Below, one piece after another: positions 6,261-11,594 of a DNA stretch of 11,594 nucleotides. Source of the DNA: Candidatus Shapirobacteria bacterium (GTDB taxonomy: Bacteria > Patescibacteriota > Microgenomatia > UBA12405 > JAUWLS01); assembly GCA_030667285.1 (NCBI GenBank), contig DAOUWE010000007.1, positions 1 to 11,594 on the forward strand, written 5' to 3'. The translations under genes were made by a program, and so were the position numbers. The first letter of the stretch is position 1, and each line of letters begins with the position of its first letter. The notes under the pieces are model-generated. The model had not been told where the DNA came from, did no database searches, and was given only the letters and a program-made list of their open reading frames with translations.

Positions 6261-8580
6261 TCTTTTTGACCAGCTTCAACAACTTTTTTTCGTTCTAATT
6301 CTGCTGGTTCTAGTCCTAACTCTTCTTGCCGTTATTTTTTATCTGGTTTTAGTTTGGTACAAATGGCGTGATCGAGAAAGAAAATCCCTAAAAGCAGTTC
6401 TCTTGGTCGTAGCCGTCCCTCAAGAAAACGAGGTCAAAATCGACGCCATGGAACAACTGATTTCTTCCCTTTATTCTCTCTACTCCGGAGCAAAAATAAA
6501 ACCACTCAATCGGTTTAAAGCCCAAACCTCCATCTCTTTTGATATTGTTGCTAATTCTAAAAGCATCAAATTTTATATCTCTTGTCCGAAAAACAAAGTC
6601 GAATTAATTGAGCGTCAGATCCACGGTATTTTTCCCGGAGCAGAAATCCAAGAGGCTGACGAATACAATATCTTTACCGAAAAAGGAAAAGTCCAATATG
6701 CCTGGCTAGGTCTCAAAAAACAATCCTTTTATCCTTTAAAGACTTACAAAGAACTCCCCACCGATCCTTTGTCAGGTCTTACCTCTGCCATGGCCAAGCT
6801 TCAAGAAGGGGAAGCAGCCGCTGTTCAAATGGTTCTCTCTCCTACCGAGGGAACTTGGAGTTCTGAAGGCAGGGCCTTCATTAGCTCAACCAAAAAATCT
6901 GAAGCTGATCCGGAAAAAGCCAGTTTCAAAGTAGACGCTCGTACCCTGGAAGCCATCGAACACAAAACCAAACAATCAGGTTTTGAAGTCGCCATTCGTA
7001 TTGTTACCTGCGCTCCTCAAAAAGAAATGGCCAAAGCACATCTTGACAACATCAAATCCGTCTTTTCTCAGTTCAATTCCAGCAACAATCAACTAAAAAC
7101 CAGAAAAATACGCTTTCCATACAGTTTTATGATTGATTTTATTTATCGCTACCCCCCTGTTTTTTGGTGGAAAGGAAAAACGGTCCTTACTCCTGATGAA
7201 ATCGCTTCTATTTTCCATTTTCCCAACAAAACCATAGAAACTCCTAACATTTATTGGGTTTTAGCCAAACAAGCAACCGCTCCGACCAATGTTTCCAAAG
7301 AAGGAATTTATGTCGGAGACAATGTCTATCGCGGCGAGAAAAAAGAAATTCGTGTCAGTCAGTCCGATCGTCAGCGTCATTTCTACATCGTTGGCCAAAC
7401 CGGTGTCGGTAAGTCCTGGCTTTTAGCAGACATGGCTCTTCAAGACATCAAAGCCGGTCGGGGAGTCTGCTTTATCGACCCTCATGACACCTTCGAATCA
7501 ATCCTGGAGCGCATTCCTCCTGAAAGAGCAGAAGACGTTATTTACTTCGATCCTTCTATGGTCGATCGCCCCATGGGCTTAAACATCATGCAAGCCAAAA
7601 CCGAAGACGAGAAACACTTTATCACTTCGGCCATCATTAATCTCATGTATAAACTTTACGACCCTTACAAAACCGGTATCGTCGGTCCTCGTTTCGAACA
7701 TACCATCAGAAATGCCATGCTTACCGTTATGGTTGAGCCTGGTGCTACCTTTATCGAGGTTGTTCGCTGTCTTACCGACCCCAAATATGTTCAAGAACTT
7801 CTCCCCAAACTCCAAGATCCCATTATCAGGCGCTTCTGGACCGACCAAATTGCTCAAACTTCTGACTTTCACAAATCCGAAACTCTAGACTATATCGTCA
7901 GTAAATTCGGTCGCTTCATCACCAATACCATGATGCGCAATATCATCGGACAATCAGAATCAGCTTTTGATTTCAGAAAAGTTATGGATGAAGGAAAAAT
8001 TCTTATTATTAATCTAGCCAAAGGAACCATCGGAGAAGAAAACTCTGGCTTCCTGGGTCTTCTCCTTATTCCTCAAATTCTCATGGCCGCCATGAGTCGT
8101 CAAGACATTCCTGAAGAAGAAAGAAAAGACTTCTATCTCTATGTTGATGAGTTTCAAAACTTTGCCACTCCGGATTTTGCCGTCATCATGTCCGAAGCCA
8201 GAAAATACCGTTTGAATCTTACTGTTGGTAACCAATTCATTTCCCAAATGGAAGACGAAGTAAAAAACGCCGTTTTCGGCAACGTCGGAACAATTTGCTC
8301 TTTCCGTGTCGGTATTAACGATGCCAATTATCTAGTTCGCCAATACCAACCCACCTTCACCGAAAAGGATCTTCTAAACATTGAAATTGGTAATGCTTAT
8401 TTAAAAACCATGGTCAACGGTAAACCGACAGAGCCGTTTTCCGTCAAAATAACCGCCAAAGAAAGACAGAAACCAGCTAACAAAAAGCTCTCCGAAATGA
8501 TCAAGCGTCTTTCCTCTCTAAAATACGGTCGCCCCAGGGCCGTTGTTGAATCTGAAATTACTAAACGCGCCCGTCTCTAA
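6244..8580 (+). CDS. Membrane-anchored TraG/VirD4-like DNA-translocase ATPase
   Basis: 778 residues, ATG at 6244, TAA at 8578-8580. One strongly hydrophobic segment (about 13-39) anchors the N-terminus; residues 45-300 form a domain I do not recognise. The RecA-like motor follows: Walker A GQTGVGKS (384-391), then FIDPHD, then Walker B FYLYVDEFQ (630-638) and a Q-containing sensor region TVGNQF (660-665). FRVGINDANYL follows, as in the TraD/TraG/VirD4 and VirB4-type conjugation ATPases. These proteins couple ATP hydrolysis to DNA or protein transfer at the inner membrane. No VirB/Tra channel genes or relaxase are present in this window, so a complete type IV secretion system is not shown. The gene is coupled to the small upstream gene and converges on the recombinase gene with six bases between stops. 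Confidence 0.9.
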   Translation: MTQINSLFDQLQQLFFVLILLVLVLTLLAVIFYLVLVWYKWRDRERKSLKAVLLVVAVPQENEVKIDAMEQLISSLYSLYSGAKIKPLNRFKAQTSISFDIVANSKSIKFYISCPKNKVELIERQIHGIFPGAEIQEADEYNIFTEKGKVQYAWLGLKKQSFYPLKTYKELPTDPLSGLTSAMAKLQEGEAAAVQMVLSPTEGTWSSEGRAFISSTKKSEADPEKASFKVDARTLEAIEHKTKQSGFEVAIRIVTCAPQKEMAKAHLDNIKSVFSQFNSSNNQLKTRKIRFPYSFMIDFIYRYPPVFWWKGKTVLTPDEIASIFHFPNKTIETPNIYWVLAKQATAPTNVSKEGIYVGDNVYRGEKKEIRVSQSDRQRHFYIVGQTGVGKSWLLADMALQDIKAGRGVCFIDPHDTFESILERIPPERAEDVIYFDPSMVDRPMGLNIMQAKTEDEKHFITSAIINLMYKLYDPYKTGIVGPRFEHTIRNAMLTVMVEPGATFIEVVRCLTDPKYVQELLPKLQDPIIRRFWTDQIAQTSDFHKSETLDYIVSKFGRFITNTMMRNIIGQSESAFDFRKVMDEGKILIINLAKGTIGEENSGFLGLLLIPQILMAAMSRQDIPEEERKDFYLYVDEFQNFATPDFAVIMSEARKYRLNLTVGNQFISQMEDEVKNAVFGNVGTICSFRVGINDANYLVRQYQPTFTEKDLLNIEIGNAYLKTMVNGKPTEPFSVKITAKERQKPANKKLSEMIKRLSSLKYGRPRAVVESEITKRARL

Positions 8581-8586
8581 CAGTCC

Positions 8587-9471
8587 TTACAACTCTTTCA
8601 GTTTTATCCCTTTTTCCTCTTTCTCTTCTTTCTTCTCAATCAGACCAAGATATTTTTCGGTAGTAGAAATTCTTTTATGTCCCACGATTTTGCTAACTAC
8701 ATCAATCGGAACTCCGGCCTCTAATTGATAAGAAATAAAAGTATTTCTCAGGTCGTTTACCTTTCCACTCTGAATTTCCGCTTTTTCAAAATATCTATTC
8801 AAAAGACTTCTTATGTTTCTTACTAGCAAAGGACGACCGGTTTTGGTAACAAAAACTTTTTTACTCTTGCTTTCATATCTTTCCTCTTCAATATAGCCTT
8901 TCAATGCTCTTTTGGCAGAAGGATTCAAAGGAACACCTCTTTCCTCATGACTCTCATAGGCCGATATTGTAATTTTATTACTTCCGATTTCGGAAATTTC
9001 CAGGTTTGCAATTTCAGAGATTCTAAGTCCTGCTTGCAACATCAATTCCACGATTGCAGTTGCTCGAATATCATTCCTGCAGGCATCTCTCAAGGCCATG
9101 TATTCAATGGGCTTAAAAACTCGTGGTTTATCATTTTCGTACTTTGGATGCTTAATCTCTCTGGATGGGTCATCGTTAATTACACCCTCACTAACCAAAA
9201 ACCCAAAAAAGTTCTTAATAGAATTTAGCTTTCTGGAAACCGATTTAGCCGTATAATTGTCTTTTGAAAGGTTTTTCTTAAAATTTTCAATATGAGTCGA
9301 ACTTACCTTTGAAACATCAGTGATTGAAATGGATTTCAAGTAATTAACCAACTGCGAAACATCGCCCTTGTAGGCTACAACGGTGTTTGTGGACTTTCCT
9401 TGCGAATTTAAATGATCTACGAATTTTTCAAGACCTTTCGCGGTAGAATAAATATTATCTTCTCTTGTCAT
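8587..9471 (-). CDS. Xer-like tyrosine recombinase with altered catalytic residues
   Basis: 294 residues, the usual XerC/XerD size. The SAM-like core-binding domain spans about 9-95 (LEKFVDHLN...STNTVVAYKGDVSQLVNYL), and the catalytic domain about 118-278. Visible catalytic positions: Arg150 (AGLRISEIANL), Arg242 (NDLR), His265 (VGHKRISTT) and the nucleophile Tyr274 (EKYLGL). Two positions deviate. The box II His of HxLR is Asn239, and the beta-hairpin Lys of GKGxKxR aligns with Glu173 in YESHEERGVPL; there is no Lys between 167 and 186. The C-terminus is a charged tail (KKEEKEEK). The family resolves chromosome dimers at dif or integrates elements; these changes suggest altered or weak activity. 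ATG at 9471 has a promoter-like sequence upstream. Confidence 0.88.
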   Translation of the reverse strand: MTREDNIYSTAKGLEKFVDHLNSQGKSTNTVVAYKGDVSQLVNYLKSISITDVSKVSSTHIENFKKNLSKDNYTAKSVSRKLNSIKNFFGFLVSEGVINDDPSREIKHPKYENDKPRVFKPIEYMALRDACRNDIRATAIVELMLQAGLRISEIANLEISEIGSNKITISAYESHEERGVPLNPSAKRALKGYIEEERYESKSKKVFVTKTGRPLLVRNIRSLLNRYFEKAEIQSGKVNDLRNTFISYQLEAGVPIDVVSKIVGHKRISTTEKYLGLIEKKEEKEEKGIKLKEL

Positions 9472-9483
9472 AAAAATGAACTT

Positions 9484-9512
9484 TGTTTATACAAATAAGT
9501 TTAGGCAGTCAA
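9484..9512 (-). promoter_or_regulatory. Candidate promoter of the recombinase gene
   Basis: On the minus strand TTGACT (9512-9507) is followed by TATAAA (9491-9486) after 15 bases, or by TAAACA (9489-9484) after 17 bases. The first -10 lies 14 bases before the ATG at 9471. Confidence 0.45.
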
Positions 9513-9519
9513 TTAATCT

Positions 9520-9525
9520 TATAAT
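9520..9525 (+). promoter_or_regulatory. Candidate -10 box of the ftsB-like gene
   Basis: A perfect TATAAT lies 38 bases before the ATG at 9564, inside the 92-base divergent region. There is no good -35 and no Shine-Dalgarno sequence. Confidence 0.4.
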
Positions 9526-9563
9526 ATCATAACTGAGGATAGACAACAAGCTTCAATAATAGT

Positions 9564-9935
9564 ATGAGTAAAAACCAAAAATCCATCTTTTTTCTTCTTA
9601 TTTTCCCCCTAACCCTTTATTTAGGCATTCGTTCAGCAAATCACATTAAAAATCTTATTGAAGCCCAAAAAACAGTTTCTCAGACTCATCAATCCATAAA
9701 TGATTTGAAAAATAAAAACCGTCTTTTAAGAGATTCACTCTCTTTTATCGAATCAAAAGACTTTTTGGACCAAGAAGCTCATGAAAAATTTGGTCTTGGT
9801 GGCGAAAACGATACCCTTTTAAACCTACCCCAATCTTCTTCAGACAGCAAATTCGACTATTTTTATCCTTCGGAAGAAAATGTTCCGCCTCCCTCCAACC
9901 TTTCTCTTTGGATAGATCTATTTTTCTACGAGTAG
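9564..9935 (+). CDS. FtsB/DivIC-like septum formation initiator
   Basis: 123 residues, ATG at 9564, TAG at 9933-9935. It has the layout of the family: a short cytoplasmic start, one membrane helix (7-24), a coiled coil (about 25-63, with heptad-like ...INDLKNKNRLLRDSLSFIES), then the hallmark SKDFLDQEAHEKFGLGGEND (64-83), matching the family's yiE..AR..lGlv.pgE. A 35-residue Ser/Pro tail follows and ends in an aromatic-rich segment (LWIDLFFYE). FtsB/DivIC forms a complex with FtsL and FtsQ/DivIB at midcell to activate septal wall synthesis. The stop overlaps the 3' end of the convergent tRNA gene by three bases. Confidence 0.88.
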   Translation: MSKNQKSIFFLLIFPLTLYLGIRSANHIKNLIEAQKTVSQTHQSINDLKNKNRLLRDSLSFIESKDFLDQEAHEKFGLGGENDTLLNLPQSSSDSKFDYFYPSEENVPPPSNLSLWIDLFFYE

Positions 9936-10007
9936 CAGGGGGGGGATTTGAACCCCCGACCTCAGCGTTATGAATGCTGCGCTCTTACCAAACTGAGCTA
10001 CCCTGCT
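9933..10007 (-). tRNA. tRNA-Met (anticodon CAT)
   Basis: Acceptor AGCAGGG (10007-10001) pairs fully with CCCTGCT (9940-9934). D-stem GCTC/GAGC, anticodon loop TTCATAA with CAT at 34-36, variable AGGTC, T-stem GGGGG/CCCCC around TTCAAAT, discriminator A, CCA not encoded. C11-G24 and a paired A1-T72 point to an elongator-type tRNA; tRNA-Ile2 (lysidine) is possible. The anticodon stem closes with an A31-C39 mismatch. Confidence 0.9.
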
Positions 10008-10018
10008 AAGATTTCTAA

Positions 10019-10027
10019 ATTGTACCA
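10019..10027 (-). promoter_or_regulatory. Extended -10 promoter of the tRNA-Met gene
   Basis: On the minus strand TGGTACAAT is a TGn-extended -10 box lying 11 bases before the tRNA 5' end, just after the terminator of the neighbouring tRNA. No -35 is recognisable. Confidence 0.45.
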
Positions 10028-10054
10028 AAAAACCGCCCTTTCAGACGGCTTTTT
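10027..10054 (-). terminator. Rho-independent terminator between the two tRNA genes
   Basis: On the minus strand GCCGTCT pairs with AGGGCGGT (one or two G-T wobbles, loop about GAA) and is followed by TTTTTT at 10032-10027. It ends transcription of the upstream tRNA. On the plus strand the same hairpin has a C-A mismatch but a T-run as well, so it may act in both directions. Confidence 0.65.
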
Positions 10055-10058
10055 CTTG

Positions 10059-10128
10059 TTGCGGGGCTAGGAGTCGAACCTAGTCTGTGAGATTATGAGC
10101 CTCACGTGCAGCCGTACACTACCCCGCA
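10059..10128 (-). tRNA. tRNA with CAT anticodon, possible initiator tRNA-fMet
   Basis: Acceptor TGCGGGG (10128-10122) pairs with CCCCGCA (10066-10060), discriminator A at 10059, CCA not encoded. Except for position 1 (T instead of C), this acceptor matches the E. coli initiator. The anticodon loop is CTCATAA, the T-stem CTAGG/CCTAG around TTCGACT, and the D-loop is short with GG. Against an initiator: the 29-31 stem is AGG/TCT rather than three G-C pairs, and 11-24 is T-A rather than A-T. Met family is likely; the initiator role is uncertain. Confidence 0.85.
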
Positions 10129-10153
10129 CATAGCTTTGTTGTCAAAGTATGAA

Positions 10154-10162
10154 ATTTTATCA
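10154..10162 (-). promoter_or_regulatory. Candidate extended -10 promoter of the second CAT tRNA
   Basis: On the minus strand TGATAAAAT is an extended -10 box 25 bases before the tRNA 5' end. TTGTTT lies 16 bases further upstream as a possible weak -35. Confidence 0.4.
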
Positions 10163-10199
10163 CGCTTTGTAGAAAAAACAACCTGGGTCCGGATTTCCC

Positions 10200-10228
10200 T
10201 TGACTTTCTTTCTTTTCAAAAGTATTCT
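10200..10228 (+). promoter_or_regulatory. Promoter upstream of the helix-turn-helix gene
   Basis: TTGACT (10200-10205), 17 bases, TATTCT (10223-10228), predicting a start near 10235 and a leader of about 40 bases. The stretch 10129-10274 otherwise shows no gene. Confidence 0.5.
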
Positions 10229-10262
10229 GAACAGGGGAACAATGCTCACAAGATTATCTTAA

Positions 10263-10268
10263 TACAAT
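10263..10268 (+). promoter_or_regulatory. Second candidate -10 box, leaderless for the helix-turn-helix gene
   Basis: TACAAT ends six bases before the ATG at 10275, the same spacing as at smpB and comF. No -35 is visible. Confidence 0.3.
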
Positions 10269-10274
10269 TCACTT

Positions 10275-10997
10275 ATGACAAGAATAAAAGATTACCGAAA
10301 AGCTATCAATCTTCGAAAACAAGGAAAGACATATAGTCAAATAAAGCAGAGGTTAGATATTCCCAAAAGCACCTTGTCCGGCTGGTTGGGTGAATATACT
10401 TTAACCAAAAAACAATTAACAAATTTAAAAAAAAATATTAAAAAAAACAGATTCCTTGCCATAGAAAAATGCCGTATAACGAAAAGAAAAAAAAGAGAGG
10501 CAAGGCTGAAAAAAACTTACCAAAAAGAAAAAAACAAACTACTACCCCTATCTCAAAAAGAGCTATTTCTATCAGGACTCTTTCTTTACTGGGGCGAGGG
10601 GGTGAAATCATTAAAAGCCTCTCTGAGTCTTAACAACACCGATCCTCGGGTGATGAAGTTCTACTTGTATTGGTTAATTGAGGCACTCAGAATTCCCAAG
10701 GACAAGATAAAAGTAAACCTTCACCTGTACAGAGATATGAATACAAAGAGGGAGCTAAATTACTGGAGCAAAGAACTCAAGATTCCTTTGGATCAATTTA
10801 CCAAGCCTTACATCAAGAAAAGCAAAAAAACCGACATTGATCACAAAGGTTTTGGTCATGGCACCTGTGGTTTGCTCATAAACAAAGTCAGGTTAAAAGA
10901 AAAAATAATGATGGGTATCGAGGCAATTGCTGACCACTACGCCGAAAAAGTACAATTTATTAGGTATAATAATCAAAGCAAAAACGGGGGCCAGTAG
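10275..10997 (+). CDS. Helix-turn-helix protein with WGEG/NTDP C-terminal domain, function unknown
   Basis: 240 residues, ATG at 10275, TAG at 10995-10997. Residues 5-38 form a resolvase/transposase-type helix-turn-helix (KAINLRKQGKTYSQIKQRL, then IPKSTLSGWL). A very basic helical linker (44-90) follows. The rest (about 95-228) has LSGLFLYWGEGVK (99-111), LNNTDPRVM (119-127), HLYRD (150-154), YW (163-164) and FGHGTCG (193-199). I have the impression of a widespread group of HTH proteins carrying the WGEG and N-[ST]-DP motifs and distantly recalling LAGLIDADG homing endonucleases, but the link is tentative and no activity can be assigned. Its coding strand is A-rich and Lys-rich, unlike the C/T-rich plus-strand genes to the left, which may point to acquisition. 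The stop lies inside the tRNA-Ile gene. Confidence 0.78.
   Translation: MTRIKDYRKAINLRKQGKTYSQIKQRLDIPKSTLSGWLGEYTLTKKQLTNLKKNIKKNRFLAIEKCRITKRKKREARLKKTYQKEKNKLLPLSQKELFLSGLFLYWGEGVKSLKASLSLNNTDPRVMKFYLYWLIEALRIPKDKIKVNLHLYRDMNTKRELNYWSKELKIPLDQFTKPYIKKSKKTDIDHKGFGHGTCGLLINKVRLKEKIMMGIEAIADHYAEKVQFIRYNNQSKNGGQ
10965..10970 (+). promoter_or_regulatory. Candidate -10 box of tRNA-Ile inside the upstream gene
   Basis: A perfect TATAAT lies 17 bases before the tRNA 5' end, within the last codons of the helix-turn-helix gene. No clear -35; co-transcription with that gene is the alternative. Confidence 0.35.
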
Positions 10998-11065
10998 CTC
11001 AGGTGGTTAGAGCGCGGTTCTTATAAAGCCGAGGTTCGGTGGTTCGAGTCCACCCTGGCCCACCA
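10988..11065 (+). tRNA. tRNA-Ile (anticodon TAT), CCA encoded
   Basis: Acceptor GGGCCAG (10988-10994) pairs perfectly with CTGGCCC (11055-11061), followed by A and an encoded CCA (11063-11065). D-arm GCTC-AGGTGGTTA-GAGC, anticodon stem CGGTT/AGCCG, loop CTTATAA with TAT at 34-36, T-stem GGTGG/CCACC around TTCGAGT. The body is very similar to E. coli tRNA-Ile(GAT), except for a six-base variable region. It should read ATA codons directly. Its first eight bases are also the end of the upstream CDS. Confidence 0.93.
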
Positions 11066-11082
11066 AAATGAGCAATTAGTCA

Positions 11083-11594
11083 ATGTCAAATCATACTAGT
11101 GTTGCAAGAATGAAAAAAACACAAAAAGCAAACAAGTCTCTATTAAAAATTCTAATCTATGTTTTGGCCTTTATTGCTTTTTTAGCTTTTGGGGCTTTAG
11201 GATTGGCTTATAGAGGAAGAATAAGTATTATAATGCCTTTTGTAGCTAAATTAATCACATCCAAAGAGATGATTGTTAAAGGTTGCGCTAAAGATGCAAC
11301 CACTAAAAGTGTTATCCCTAATCCCAAAGTTACAATTTATTGCCAAACTACAGGCTTAAAAAATTGCGAAAGTTTTCCCGATGGAAACTTTGCTTGTAAA
11401 ACAAGAGTTCTTGAGGGAGACCAGTGTAGAGTTAGTGTTTTATTTCAATCTAGTATCTCTGGGAAAATAAAGGAGGCAGGCTTAGGTCGTTATCTTAGTG
11501 CTCAGCCCAACCAAACTATAGATTTGGGAGACTTATTTGTTCCTCTAGAAAGTAAAGAAAAGCAGATTGAGAATGTAGAGGCTTATAATCTCTC
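11083..11594 (+). CDS. Membrane-anchored, Cys-containing extracytoplasmic protein (3' end outside window)
   Basis: The frame is open from ATG 11083 to the window end (170 full codons). ATG 11110 is in the same frame and is an equally good start; neither has a Shine-Dalgarno sequence. A basic N-terminus (KKTQKANKSLLK) precedes one membrane helix (about 22-43), so the rest is probably outside the cell. The outside part has CAKDATTKSVIPNPKVTIYC, then FPDGNFACKT, then EGDQCRVSVLF, which follows the pattern of carboxypeptidase-regulatory-like beta-sandwich domains (G.V.d..tg.pi.ga.V.v ... tD.dG.F ... G.y.v.v). Five Cys residues could form disulfides. No function can be named; a surface or adhesin-like role is only a guess. 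Confidence 0.65.
   Translation, partial: MSNHTSVARMKKTQKANKSLLKILIYVLAFIAFLAFGALGLAYRGRISIIMPFVAKLITSKEMIVKGCAKDATTKSVIPNPKVTIYCQTTGLKNCESFPDGNFACKTRVLEGDQCRVSVLFQSSISGKIKEAGLGRYLSAQPNQTIDLGDLFVPLESKEKQIENVEAYNL

Noticed and set aside
1..11594. CRISPR array, insertion sequence or long direct repeats
   Set aside because: No regularly spaced repeats, terminal inverted repeats or transposase gene were seen by eye.

Overview
The window looks like a compact, AT-leaning bacterial chromosome segment. It is most plausibly from a Candidate Phyla Radiation (Patescibacteria) genome, perhaps Microgenomates-like. The reasons are the tight packing (convergent genes separated by 6-17 bases or overlapping by 4), starts with no Shine-Dalgarno sequence, a membrane-anchored TraG/VirD4-like ATPase preceded by a small low-complexity protein, large lineage-restricted membrane proteins, and a minimal FtsB/DivIC-like protein. 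All complete ORFs read through with the standard code. The phylum call is inference from gene style, not from a marker gene.

Layout. Positions 1-1764 hold the 3' part of a gene for a membrane-spanning protein with a degenerate PP2C-like N-domain and an extracytoplasmic beta-propeller. A convergent gene (1782-2438, minus) encodes a small exported protein of unknown function. Next comes a trans-translation block: smpB (2549-2983), then the tmRNA gene ssrA (about 3031-3464) behind a very strong promoter, then comF (3492-4118). A large four-TM membrane protein of unknown function (4115-5842, minus) is transcribed divergently from a two-gene unit: a 122-aa protein (5892-6260) overlapping a 778-aa TraG/VirD4-type DNA-translocase-like ATPase (6244-8580). 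A convergent Xer-like tyrosine recombinase with two altered catalytic positions (8587-9471, minus) and an FtsB-like divisome protein (9564-9935) follow. The right end holds two minus-strand CAT-anticodon tRNAs, a helix-turn-helix protein gene whose stop codon lies inside a tRNA-Ile(TAT) gene, and the start of a membrane-anchored secreted protein running off the window.

How the parts may work together. SmpB and tmRNA are the two partners of ribosome rescue. ComF and the translocase-like ATPase could both serve DNA uptake or transfer, but this is only inference. The most notable signals are these: a tmRNA lacking the G3-U70 pair normally read by alanyl-tRNA synthetase and with an odd T-loop; several genes whose -10 box lies only 6-8 bases before the ATG, implying leaderless mRNAs; a tRNA-Ile with a TAT anticodon; the Xer-like recombinase lacking the usual Lys and box-II His; and a change of strand composition (C>>G on the left, about equal or G>C on the right) near 10 kb. 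No CRISPR array, insertion sequence or classical mobile element is visible.
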